Assembly: GCF_900106925.1 (NCBI RefSeq) | Contig: NZ_FNNZ01000029.1 | Location: 1-43,688 of the forward strand | Direction of reading: 5' to 3' | Length of the DNA stretch: 43,688 bases | From: Thiocapsa roseopersicina | Lineage (GTDB): Bacteria > Pseudomonadota > Gammaproteobacteria > Chromatiales > Chromatiaceae | Part shown: positions 1 to 7,379 of the stretch, piece by piece | Numbering within the stretch: position 1 is the first letter of the stretch | Layout of the letters: every line of letters begins with the position of its first letter | Position numbers and translations under genes: made by a program | Notes under the pieces: model-generated | The model's input: the letters and a program-made list of their open reading frames with translations, nothing else | The model's database searches: none | Told to the model about the DNA's origin: nothing

Positions 1-267
1 CGCTTGGGGCGAACCCTGCCCGACCTGGACGCCGAGCTGTTCCTCGCGCCCGAAGAATGGCAGGCCGCCTACATTCTCTCCGAGAAACCCCTGCCCAAAG
101 AGCCGCCACGCCTCAACACCGTGGTCCGCCTGATCGCCGGCCTCGGCGGATTCCTCGGGCGCAAGGGCGACGGGGAGCCCGGCGTGAAGACGATTTGGCT
201 CGGCCTGCAACGCGTCACGGACTTCGCCGCGGGTCTCAGATATGCGCGACAGGCTCATGATTCATGA
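1..267 (+). CDS. IS4-family (Tn5-like) transposase, C-terminal part
   Basis: The reading frame is open from the first base, so the gene starts outside the window. The visible 88 residues contain the block LIAGLGGFLGRKGDGEPG followed by TIWLGLQRV, which is the usual C-terminal tail of IS4/Tn5-type DDE transposases (the dimerisation end, after the catalytic glutamate). No catalytic DDE residue lies in the visible part. The stop codon is followed directly by a sequence resembling the Tn5 mosaic end (see 267-286), so the 3' end of the insertion sequence seems to be intact. Whether the full element is active cannot be judged here. Confidence 0.8.
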   Translation, partial: RLGRTLPDLDAELFLAPEEWQAAYILSEKPLPKEPPRLNTVVRLIAGLGGFLGRKGDGEPGVKTIWLGLQRVTDFAAGLRYARQAHDS

Positions 268-286
268 GATGTGTGTAATGGGATGG
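267..286 (+). repeat. Probable terminal inverted repeat of the IS4/Tn5-like element
   Basis: The 20 bases begin AGATGTGTGTAAT and resemble the inner-facing Tn5 mosaic end (AGATGTGTATAAGAG). The first eight bases are identical and the rest is partly similar. They start at the last base of the transposase stop codon and end one base before the attC-like core GCCTAAC. The partner end lies outside the window, so neither the target duplication nor the exact edge can be checked. Confidence 0.45.
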
Positions 287-415
287 GCCTAACCCCTCGC
301 TTAACCGGAGAGCCAACGGCAGGCCACCAGACCCGCGCTGGTGGTACGCGGTACATTTTCACCAGCCCTGGGCTGGTGGCCTGCCGTTGTCTCCCGGTTA
401 GCTCGAACGTTAGAA
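287..415 (+). repeat. attC-like integron recombination site (upstream of the HNH cassette)
   Basis: A 129-bp imperfect palindrome starts with an R''-like core GCCTAAC (287-293) and ends with an R'-like core GTTAGAA (409-415). Inside, the L''-like stretch TTAACCGGAGA (301-311) faces TCTCCCGGTTAG (390-401). A perfect 16-bp arm AACGGCAGGCCACCAG (315-330) pairs with 373-388. Two further small hairpins (324-343 and 362-376) sit at the tip. Length and order match integron attC sites (known range about 57-141 bp). The last base of R' departs from the GTTRRRY consensus. It would be the attC of a preceding cassette whose gene is missing or was replaced by the insertion sequence. Confidence 0.65.
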
Positions 416-440
416 CTCATCGCCTCTGAGCACCTTGGAA

Positions 441-1445
441 ATGTCCGATACCTGCATACTCTGCCTTGAGTCAAGTAAGCCGCTGACGGAAGAACACATC
501 TTTCCAGAAGCCGCTGGGGGAAGCATTTCGAAGTATCTGTTATGCAAGACATGCAATGACAAGCTGGGCCATCGGGTTGATGCGCCCTATGTGGACCAAA
601 AACATATTCAACTAGCCCGTGCTACCTACAAGATTCAAGGAAAAACGGGAAAGGTGCCCCAGCCATTTTCCGACACGTACTCCATTGATGGCTCAGAGTC
701 ACCGCTACAGATAAAGCTGGATTCAAACTTTGCGCCGAGGGTAGTACCTCAAGCACCAAAGGTATGGATCACCGAAAACGGTGAAATTGGTCTTAGCTTG
801 TCCCGCGACGTAAGGGACATGAATGACATCCCCAAAATCATCAGAACAACCCTCTCCCGATTTTTCAAGTCAGAAGATGGTATGCAGCTTGGGTGGTCGG
901 AGGAAGAAAAAGAAAAAGCGATCCAGAAGTCGATTGAAGGAGCCAAACAAGTTTCCCCTAAGTCCGAGCCGATACAGTCATCCTTGGGCGGTAGCTGGAC
1001 GATTGATCTCAAAGTACTGTTTGTTGAGCACGTTAAAGTCATTTATGAAATTTGTTGCCTTGAGTTCGGCAATCACTTCCGAGATAGCGCATCCGGGCAA
1101 CGACTCCGAACTTTTCTTCTAGCCCAATGCGCTGATGACCCGGAGCCGTGGGAATGGATTGAAGCTGCCAAGCATCTGAACGTTGCTCCGCAGGTTCCGC
1201 CCGCTCTTGATGGTTTCATCAAGCACCTGACCAACCATAACCAGCATACGTACCATGTTGCTGTAGTTGCGCATACCGGTGTGGTTTGCTCAATGCTTGG
1301 TATGGGCGCCGTTTTCCACGCCAAAGACCTCGAACGAATAGCCGCTGCCTCAGATGTTACGAAGGTCTATTTAAGTAGCATCAATGGTGGAAAATCGGGG
1401 ATATTCACGCTCGGCGAGTTGCTCGGCCATGTTAATGAGTTCTAA
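441..1445 (+). CDS. HNH endonuclease-like protein in an integron gene cassette
   Basis: The 334-residue protein has the N-terminal pattern of the HNH_5 type: Cys5-x2-Cys8, then Glu-Glu-His (17-19) in EEHIFPEAAGG, then Cys35-x2-Cys38-Asn39. The two CxxC pairs are expected to bind structural zinc, and the EEH block supplies the metal-binding His of the nuclease site. The remaining 280 residues are not recognised and may bind target or partner. ATG at 441 is preferred over the in-frame TTG at 435. The gene is visibly poorer in GC than its neighbours, which points to transfer. Its TAA stop lies inside the R'' core of the following attC site, as is usual for gene cassettes. A role in phage defence is possible but only inferred from the nuclease fold and cassette context. 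Confidence 0.75.
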   Translation: MSDTCILCLESSKPLTEEHIFPEAAGGSISKYLLCKTCNDKLGHRVDAPYVDQKHIQLARATYKIQGKTGKVPQPFSDTYSIDGSESPLQIKLDSNFAPRVVPQAPKVWITENGEIGLSLSRDVRDMNDIPKIIRTTLSRFFKSEDGMQLGWSEEEKEKAIQKSIEGAKQVSPKSEPIQSSLGGSWTIDLKVLFVEHVKVIYEICCLEFGNHFRDSASGQRLRTFLLAQCADDPEPWEWIEAAKHLNVAPQVPPALDGFIKHLTNHNQHTYHVAVVAHTGVVCSMLGMGAVFHAKDLERIAAASDVTKVYLSSINGGKSGIFTLGELLGHVNEF

Positions 1446-1505
1446 CCTGTCGTTCCAGGGGACGCTCCGCCTACCGGCGGCGCGCCCCTGAACTCCACGT
1501 TAGAT
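1440..1505 (+). repeat. attC integron recombination site (closing the HNH cassette)
   Basis: This is a 66-bp imperfect palindrome. The R''-like core TTCTAAC (1440-1446) contains the stop codon of the upstream gene. The R' core GTTAGAT (1499-1505) fits the consensus GTTRRRY exactly. Between them TTCCAGGGGACG faces CGCCCCTGAA, which pairs as a stem with two unpaired bases on one strand, like the extrahelical bases that set strand choice by the integrase IntI. With the site at 287-415, the predicted mobile unit runs from about 409 to 1499. Confidence 0.75.
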
Positions 1506-1523
1506 TCAACTAGAGGGAGATCT

Positions 1524-1840
1524 CAGTTCCTCAGTTCCGGGGACAGTTTACTTATTTCTGGCGCTTACCCGGTAGAGAATAGAGGAGAAACAGCCTAACA
1601 CGCCCACCAGCCCCGACGCCAAACTGCGAGTTCCGCGAGTTCCGGGGACAGTTCCGGCAGTTCCGCAGTTGCAGTTCCGGGGCAGTTCGGGCAGTGGCAG
1701 TTCGCAGTTGCAGTTCCGGAGTTCGGAGTTCGGAGTTCGGAGTTCGGAGTTCGGAGTTCGGAGTTCCGGGGACAGTTTACTGAGTTCCCTGAGTTCCCTG
1801 AGCAGTTCCGCAGTTCCGGGGACAGTTTACTTAATTCCCT
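1524..1840 (+). repeat. REP-like repeat block upstream of the RAYT transposase
   Basis: The 19-mer GTTCCGGGGACAGTTTACT occurs three times (1534, 1763 and 1813), with shortened relatives near 1638 and 1675. A perfect tandem array of six GTTCGGA heptamers fills 1721-1762. The same word appears in opposite orientation just after the transposase gene (2612-2628). The stretch 1555-1620 is not repeated and contains an isolated GCCTAAC. No gene is seen between 1506 and 1906. Such GC-rich repeats flanking a Y1 transposase are typical of REP/BIME elements mobilised by RAYT proteins. Confidence 0.8.
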
Positions 1841-1906
1841 AGACGAGATGCTTCGGATCGGTTAGAACACGAAGTGACGTTTCCGTGGCGAGGGATTGAT
1901 CGACCG

Positions 1907-2611
1907 ATGGCCAGACTTCCGAGAGTGGTTGTCCCGGGACTTCCACATCATGTGACACAGCGCGGTAATCGACGCCAGCGAACCTTTTTTGGTGACGAGG
2001 ACTACGCCGCGTGTTGGCGATTGCTGTCGACGTCTTGTCGAGCGTGCGGCACGCAGGTGCTTGTCTACTGCCTTATGCCGAATCATGTGCACCTAATCCT
2101 GGTGCCGGGCGATGAGCTCGGTTTGCGTGACGCGCTGGGCGAGGCGCATCGTCGCTATACGCGTATGATCAATTTCCGGGAAGGCTGGCGAGGGCACCTT
2201 TGGCAGGAGCGTTTTCACTCGTTCGTGATGGACGAGCGGCATCTGATTGCCGCTGCGAGGTATGTGGAGCGCAATCCCGTCCGTGCACTGCTCTGTGCAC
2301 GGCCGCAGGACTGGCCGTGGTCGAGCGCCCGGGCCCATCTGGCCGGAGCTGACGACGCGCTCGTGAGCGTGCGTCCGCTGTTGGAGCTGATATCCGACTG
2401 GGCTGGCTTCATCGGCGAGCCCGACGCGCCGGACATCGCTGACCTGCTGCACGCGCATGCCAGCACCGGCCGCCCGCTCGGTCCGGACTCCTTTGTTGAA
2501 GATCTGGAGCAACGCCTTCGGCGTGCGCTCAAGCGACAGAAGCCCGGGCCGAAGGCAGCGCGACGAGACTCTCACACCCGGGACCTCTTTGAGCTGCTGG
2601 AACGGGATTAG
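1907..2611 (+). CDS. REP-associated tyrosine transposase (RAYT, Y1/HUH family)
   Basis: The 234-residue protein starts MARLPRVVVPGLPHHVTQRG, the standard start of RAYT/TnpA_REP proteins. The HUH motif is His60-Val-His62 in MPNHVHLI, and the catalytic tyrosine is Tyr119 in AARYVERNPVRA, followed by the usual WPWSSARAH. The enzyme is expected to cut single-stranded REP hairpins and join 5' phosphotyrosine ends. ATG at 1907 is chosen over the upstream GTG at 1874 because family members begin here. The gene is bracketed by inverted copies of the repeat word it probably recognises (1534-1832 and 2612-2711). All catalytic residues are present, so it may be active. Confidence 0.9.
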   Translation: MARLPRVVVPGLPHHVTQRGNRRQRTFFGDEDYAACWRLLSTSCRACGTQVLVYCLMPNHVHLILVPGDELGLRDALGEAHRRYTRMINFREGWRGHLWQERFHSFVMDERHLIAAARYVERNPVRALLCARPQDWPWSSARAHLAGADDALVSVRPLLELISDWAGFIGEPDAPDIADLLHAHASTGRPLGPDSFVEDLEQRLRRALKRQKPGPKAARRDSHTRDLFELLERD

Positions 2612-2711
2612 GTAAACTGTCCCCGGAATTGTCGAATTGCGTCCCCGGAATTGCCCGGAATTGTCTTGTCCCCGGAATTCCCGGAATTCCCGGAATTCGT
2701 CCCCGGAATTC
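2612..2711 (-). repeat. REP-like repeat block downstream of the RAYT transposase
   Basis: GTAAACTGTCCCCGGAA at 2612-2628 is the exact reverse complement of the upstream repeat word. It is followed by shorter copies of TCCCCGGAATT and a run of CCCGGAATT units up to 2711. The block begins on the last base of the transposase stop codon and probably forms several stem-loops. Confidence 0.75.
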
Positions 2712-2747
2712 AAAAGATCGGGCGGGTGCGATTGACGAGGGTCGTGT

Positions 2748-3140
2748 CTATCGCGATAGGCGTTCCGTCAGATCGCTGACATCCTGGATGATGCGATACA
2801 CGGCGTCTTCGACGGGCTCGGGTGCGTACCGATCATCGTAGGGCGTCGCACTGCGGTAGCCGTCGTCGTAACGATCGTAGTCGCTGTAGCCGTAGCTGTC
2901 GTAGTCATAGTCGTCGTCATCGTCATCGTCATCGTCATCGTCGTCATAATTATCGTCGCCGCGGCCGTAGCTGAATTGCCCCGCTCGCTCCCTCCAGGCT
3001 GGCGGGAGGGTCTCACCGCGATCATGCTGAATCTGGAGCCCGGGCGGCAAGCCGCCTTGGTGTGGTGGGTCGGCCAAGACGGTCGTGGCGCCGATCGTCA
3101 TCAGGAGCGAGGCGCCGAGAAAGAGGGGGGCTGCGGACAT
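2748..3140 (-). CDS. Secreted poly-aspartate protein, CigR-like
   Basis: The 130-residue protein begins with a hydrophobic signal-like segment (about residues 4-23, ending VLA). It then has LPPGLQIQHDRGETLPPAW, which resembles the paired LPPG motifs of CigR-type exported proteins. Residues 66-77 are twelve consecutive aspartates, followed by a Tyr/Asp-rich stretch to about residue 107. The C terminus PVEDAVYRIIQDVSDLTERL looks folded. The acidic stretch could bind calcium or other cations in the periplasm, but this is inference. The underlying GTC/ATC repeat on the plus strand (about 2910-2945) is prone to slippage. A ribosome site (GGAG) lies about ten bases before the ATG. No operon partner is seen. 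Confidence 0.65.
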   Translation of the reverse strand: MSAAPLFLGASLLMTIGATTVLADPPHQGGLPPGLQIQHDRGETLPPAWRERAGQFSYGRGDDNYDDDDDDDDDDDDYDYDSYGYSDYDRYDDGYRSATPYDDRYAPEPVEDAVYRIIQDVSDLTERLSR

Positions 3141-3275
3141 GGCTCGGATCTCCGTCGGTCGGATGTCGGTTGCGTGAAGTGGCCGTGCTGAGCTTGGTGT
3201 CCGTACCGGGGTGGGGCAAGGTTACACGGGCGAACCTGAACACTGGCTGAACGTGCAGGCGCGGATGTGATTCGA

Positions 3276-3600
3276 TGATGATCGCTGGATGGGACGACCG
3301 ACGACGCCAAGCGCTTCTTTCAGACCCGCGGACTGAATCTCCTCCCGACCGTCGGTGCCTTCTGTGCGGTCTATTTTCAGTCGGCCGCGGCCTCGTCCCT
3401 GGATGACGAGATCCAGGTCGATCTGTCAGGAGAGGCCGCACGCCGCATGCCGCTGATCCGCCACGGCATCCAGCGCATCCTGGTCGATGCCTGCAACGAC
3501 CAGGGCTGGGAGATCCCCTTCACCCAGATCACCCTGCATCAGGCGCCCGGCCGAGGCTGGACGCGACGGGCGTTTCGGCGAGGCACAAGTCGAGCCCTGA
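3276..3600 (+). pseudogene. Possible remnant of an MscS-type channel C terminus
   Basis: One frame reads RHGIQRILVDACNDQGW then EIPFTQITLHQ (about 3456-3542). This recalls the cytoplasmic C-terminal end of small mechanosensitive channels (…IPFPQ..V.). Upstream in the same frame the text is open but unrecognisable back to two stop codons near 3270. No start codon with a ribosome site and no membrane segments are visible, so the stretch looks like a degraded fragment. The rest of the 3141-3685 interval shows no other gene. Confidence is low because the match is short. Confidence 0.3.
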
Positions 3601-3685
3601 CCTTGGCTTATGATCCTGGTTCTCCGGCTCGTGACGACCCGAGCCGCGGCACTGTTATCATTGAGTCGGAGTCGCTGGAGGCCCC

Positions 3686-4204
3686 ATGGCGGACTATCAT
3701 TTGCTGACGATCTGGCGTATCGAAGCACCGCTGGAGCCAGTGTACTCCGCGATCCAGAACTCCCTGGGTTGGCCGGACTGGTGGCCGGGTGTTCAGAAGG
3801 TTGAGCAGGTGGTAGCTGGGGATGCCGATGGCATCGACAATGTCCGGCGCTACGTCTGGAAAGGGAGTTTGCCGTATCGGGTCGTGTTCGAGGTGCGCGC
3901 GACCCGCATCGAGAATCTCGATCTCATCGAGGGCACTGCCGAGGGTGACCTCGAGGGGATCGGCCGTTGGCACTTCGCTCGCCAGGGCACGTTGAGTATC
4001 GTCCGGTACGAGTGGCACGTCCGCAGCACACGCTGGTGGATGAATCTGATCGCCCCGTTCGCCCGTTCGCTGTTTATCCGCAACCATACGCGAATCATGG
4101 CTCGGGGCGCCGAGGGGTTGGCACGGCGACTCGGTGCGCGCCTGGTGAGCCAAGAGAGTATCGATTTGACGGCGGACACTGCCCTGTCGCGGGGAGCTCT
4201 CTAG
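3686..4204 (+). CDS. SRPBCC-fold (polyketide cyclase/START-like) protein
   Basis: The 172-residue protein begins MADYHLLTIWRIEAPLEPVYSAIQNSLGWPDWWPGV, the classic start of a SRPBCC ligand-binding helix-grip domain (first strand, then WPxWWPGV before the long cavity). RYVWKGSLPYRVVFEV and GRWHFARQGTLSIVRYEW continue the antiparallel sheet. Such proteins bind hydrophobic ligands, and no ligand can be named from sequence. GGAGG stands a few bases before the ATG. The gene converges with the oxygenase gene at 4217 with only 12 bases between them. Confidence 0.75.
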   Translation: MADYHLLTIWRIEAPLEPVYSAIQNSLGWPDWWPGVQKVEQVVAGDADGIDNVRRYVWKGSLPYRVVFEVRATRIENLDLIEGTAEGDLEGIGRWHFARQGTLSIVRYEWHVRSTRWWMNLIAPFARSLFIRNHTRIMARGAEGLARRLGARLVSQESIDLTADTALSRGAL

Positions 4205-4216
4205 CAGAGTGCGTCG

Positions 4217-6646
4217 TCAGGTCTCGGGGACCCCGTCGAGTTGGGCCCCGAGTTGGGCCAAGTGCGCCAAGTCGCCCTCCCTCTGTGCGACGCGCCGCAA
4301 GTAGCTCGCCTGGTTCTTGGTGCAGCGCAGGGTGTGCGGACTGCCGCGTCGTTCGATGACTAGATCCAGGTCGCAGCGATCGGTTCGCACCGAAGCCTCG
4401 AGATGATCGCGATGGCGTTGAGCCGCTCGGAAGGCCCATTCCGGTCGGGTCGGATCGGCGAGAAAGCGGCTGAGCTCTTGGCAGTTGGCGCAGGCGCAGG
4501 TCACCTGAGCGGGTCGCCGCCAATCCTCTGGGGGCTCCAAGGGTTCCGCGATCCGCCGGCGAAGGTGCGCGAGCGTCAGGCCACGCAGCGCTTGTGCGGA
4601 GGGGAGTGCTCGAGTCGTTTCGCCGGCGTGTAGCGTAAGCGCTGCGGGCAAGAGGACACGGTCGATGTCGTAGCGGTCGGGATGCTTCAGGAGATGCTCG
4701 AAGGCCTGTCGCGCCAGATCGGGGTCGATGTGCTCGAGCCCGCTCAGGAGATTCGCCACCATGGCATCGGTCGGCTCCGAGCCGGTCGATTCGCTGAGAT
4801 ACCGGTAGGCATCGACAGGGGATTGCGTGGCGCGTGGGCCGGGGAGGGCGCGTACGAGTGCCTCGGCGGCCGGACGCAAGTTCTCGGCCGTCCCTGTCCT
4901 GCGCTCGATGACCTGGTTTGCTGCGCGGGCAAGCAGATCGGCGCAGGCGACCGGGTTGGTTTGTGCATTCCCCGCGATGATGTCGTGGATCAGCCGGTGC
5001 GCCCGCTCGGGCGCGAGGCTTGCGAGCGCCTCCACCAGTGCGAGATTGTCGTTTTGCCCGTAGGCCCCGGATACGATCGGTCCGCCCGCAAAGGCGTCGA
5101 TCTCGGCGAGGTCGCCCAGGGCCGTGAGGTGCCTCAAGTAGGCCGCCGCGGCGCCGTCTGCGCTGGCCTTGCGTCGGTCCCAATCCGCGTCGGGCCAGTC
5201 GATGCGAATCCGTTCGGCGAGCACGTGCGCCTCCTCCCGGAGCGGCGCCTGCGGATCGGCACCGGCCTCTCGCCACTGCCGGACCAGCTCGCCGAGGAAA
5301 GGAACGCTGACCTCCAATCCGCCTTGGCTGAGGACGGCTGCGCGATGGGTGCGTGGCCAGACGACGAGTGCGGCGCGCTGATAGAGCCGATCGAAGCTGG
5401 CCCCTTCGTTGCCGGTGGCCTCCTGAAACTCGAGCTCGTCCGGCTCCAAGTCGTCGAAGGCGCCTGGCGGGGAAAGCTCTTCCAGCTCGAAGGGCAACGG
5501 ACCCAGGTCGGGATGGCTGCCGTCGGGATGGCGCCAGGTCTCGACGATCCGGCGGCTCTCGTCGACCTCGCCGACCTCGAAATCATCCTCGTCGTGACGG
5601 CCCCAGTAACCGCCGCCGGTGTGTTCCGCCCAGCCGGATTCTTCGATCGAGACCAGTGCGAGATAGAGGTCGCAATCGGCCTCGCGCGCGGCCCCGACCA
5701 AGAGACCCGCGGCGGCCGCATCGGCGCCCTTGAGCCGGTTGAACCCGATCTCGGCCGGGGTGTAGGCGTGCTCCAGCGGATAGATGAGCTTCGTGAGGGT
5801 CGGCTCGGCCGACTCGCCGACCGAGGGCGTGCCCCAGGCCTGCAGCAGCTTGACCGCCCATTGGTGCTCGCGATCATAGTCCGGGGGTCCGAGCGGCTGA
5901 TCCTCTCCGGTGCGGATGAGGTTGTAGATGAGCGCCAGTCGATACCCCGAGACGACGGGCAAGACCTCATGGAGGCAGTCCGCATAGAAGGCCGCGAAGG
6001 CGACCTCGGAGGGCTCGTCCCGACGCAGATCCAGGCGAACCTCGCGACCTCGATGACGCACCAGCAGCTCGCCGCCGCGGTGCTCCGAAGGCGGGACGAC
6101 CACCAGCGTGGCGAACATGCCGGGCGCCTTCTCGCTGTCGCGGTGGCTGATGAAGAAGCTGCCTGTGTCGTAGACGAGCAGCTTGTAGAGCTCGGCCGAG
6201 ACCGCTCCGTTCACGCCGAGCCCGGACTTCGCTCGGGCGACCATGGTTTCCAGATCCTGTGCCCACGCCTTGCCCGAGATGAGCACTCGCGCGCCGTCGA
6301 TCTGCCAGGTCCGGCGCACCCCGGTGTCGACCAGAGTTTCGGTGCCGCGGCCGTAGGGGGCCTGCTCCGCTCGGGCGACGAGGGCCTCTGCCTGGGAGGC
6401 CAAGAGCGGGAGCGACAAGGTCCCGACGCCCTCGACCTGGATGCGCGGCGGATGCATGTCGATGGTGCCGGTCGCGTGGAAGTCGCCGGGCCGTTCGACC
6501 TCGCCGAGAAGTGTCCCCAGTGATCGGCTGAGTTGAACGCTTATGGAACCCCATTGAAGAGGGATCGGATCGCTGCCTCGGATAATTGCCTTTGGTGCCG
6601 ATCCGAACAGGTCGAAAACGGATGTGGATTTTGCCACCGACCGCAT
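4217..6646 (-). CDS. Large 2OG-Fe(II) oxygenase domain protein
   Basis: The 809-residue protein has an N-terminal half typical of prolyl-4-hydroxylase-like Fe(II)/2-oxoglutarate oxygenases. The iron ligands are His168-x-Asp170 (ISHRDSEK) and distal His226 (DCLHEVLPVVSG), with Arg236 well placed to bind 2-oxoglutarate. GGELLVRHRG fits the strand between them. The roughly 570 C-terminal residues are helical and repeat-like and contain the pair CACANCQ near residue 705, a possible metal site. The substrate is unknown; protein or peptide hydroxylation is the family role. Most single-domain relatives have about 200-300 residues, so the long tail is notable. The start ATG at 6646 has GAGGG upstream. 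It is transcribed divergently from the cytochrome c' gene. Confidence 0.8.
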   Translation of the reverse strand: MRSVAKSTSVFDLFGSAPKAIIRGSDPIPLQWGSISVQLSRSLGTLLGEVERPGDFHATGTIDMHPPRIQVEGVGTLSLPLLASQAEALVARAEQAPYGRGTETLVDTGVRRTWQIDGARVLISGKAWAQDLETMVARAKSGLGVNGAVSAELYKLLVYDTGSFFISHRDSEKAPGMFATLVVVPPSEHRGGELLVRHRGREVRLDLRRDEPSEVAFAAFYADCLHEVLPVVSGYRLALIYNLIRTGEDQPLGPPDYDREHQWAVKLLQAWGTPSVGESAEPTLTKLIYPLEHAYTPAEIGFNRLKGADAAAAGLLVGAAREADCDLYLALVSIEESGWAEHTGGGYWGRHDEDDFEVGEVDESRRIVETWRHPDGSHPDLGPLPFELEELSPPGAFDDLEPDELEFQEATGNEGASFDRLYQRAALVVWPRTHRAAVLSQGGLEVSVPFLGELVRQWREAGADPQAPLREEAHVLAERIRIDWPDADWDRRKASADGAAAAYLRHLTALGDLAEIDAFAGGPIVSGAYGQNDNLALVEALASLAPERAHRLIHDIIAGNAQTNPVACADLLARAANQVIERRTGTAENLRPAAEALVRALPGPRATQSPVDAYRYLSESTGSEPTDAMVANLLSGLEHIDPDLARQAFEHLLKHPDRYDIDRVLLPAALTLHAGETTRALPSAQALRGLTLAHLRRRIAEPLEPPEDWRRPAQVTCACANCQELSRFLADPTRPEWAFRAAQRHRDHLEASVRTDRCDLDLVIERRGSPHTLRCTKNQASYLRRVAQREGDLAHLAQLGAQLDGVPET

Positions 6647-6839
6647 CGGGTTTCATCCCTCGCGCGAGGCGGTCCGGCCGCTTCGCTCGGGGTGGCAAGC
6701 CGGCATGCATGGGTTATCATCGGCCCGCCTTTCATGCTCGGGCAGCAGCGTCGGTCGACAGGCGGGGCACTGGAATTTGCCCCTGAGCTCCCCCATGTTG
6801 CGCCGGGCGGGGAAATCAAACCAACATGGAGACAGTCGA

Positions 6840-7304
6840 ATGAACCGAATCCTAGCCAGCACCCTTCTCGGGCTTGCCGCCCTGGGCGTCGCCAGCACGG
6901 CACTTGCCGACCTCAAGCCCGAGGAGCAGATCCAGTTCCGTCAGGCCGGTTACAGCTTCATGAGCTGGAACATGGGCAAGATCAAGTCGAATCTGGAAGG
7001 TGACTATAACTCGGAGCAGGTCGCCGCCGCCGCGAATGCGATCGCCGCCATCGCCAATTCCGGCATGGGTGCGCTCTTCGGGCCGGGCACCGACAAAGAC
7101 GTTGGCAACGTCAAGACTCGGGTCAAGCCTGAGCTCTTCGAGAACATGGAGGATGTCGGAACCATTGCCGGGAACTTCGTGTCGGCGGCCGACAATCTTG
7201 CGAAAGTCGCTGCCGGGGGCGACGAGGTCGAGGTCTCGACGGCATTCGGCGAGCTCGGGCAAGCCTGTAAGGCGTGTCACGACAAGTACCGCATGAAGGA
7301 CTGA
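6840..7304 (+). CDS. cycP: Cytochrome c' precursor
   Basis: The 154-residue precursor has a signal peptide (residues 1-23, cleaved after ALA) and a C-terminal haem-binding motif Cys143-Lys-Ala-Cys146-His147 followed by DKYRMKD. This is exactly the layout of class II cytochromes c'. The mature four-helix bundle is periplasmic and its five-coordinate haem binds NO and CO. In purple bacteria it is linked to nitric oxide tolerance. ATG at 6840 follows GGAGA. The gene is monocistronic, with a strong terminator at 7332-7355. It is the best pointer to a phototrophic proteobacterium in the window. Confidence 0.95.
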   Translation: MNRILASTLLGLAALGVASTALADLKPEEQIQFRQAGYSFMSWNMGKIKSNLEGDYNSEQVAAAANAIAAIANSGMGALFGPGTDKDVGNVKTRVKPELFENMEDVGTIAGNFVSAADNLAKVAAGGDEVEVSTAFGELGQACKACHDKYRMKD

Positions 7305-7331
7305 TCCGCGATCCTCGTGGATTTTCGACAA

Positions 7332-7355
7332 GGCCGCCGCGTTGGCGGCCTTTTT
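7332..7355 (+). terminator. Rho-independent terminator of the cytochrome c' gene
   Basis: GGCCGCC (7332-7338), loop GCGTT, GGCGGCC (7344-7350), then five T residues. It begins 27 bases after the stop codon and ends 24 bases before the next gene. Confidence 0.9.
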
Positions 7356-7379
7356 CATGATGCCCGCGGAGGGCTGACG

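Noticed and set aside
1721..1762. Tandem repeats as a CRISPR array
   Set aside because: Units are 7 bp with no spacers and no cas genes nearby. They derive from REP-like repeats.
4682..6523. Long plus-strand frame opposite the 2OG oxygenase gene (613 codons)
   Set aside because: Shadow frame. The minus strand has the iron ligands and a good start.
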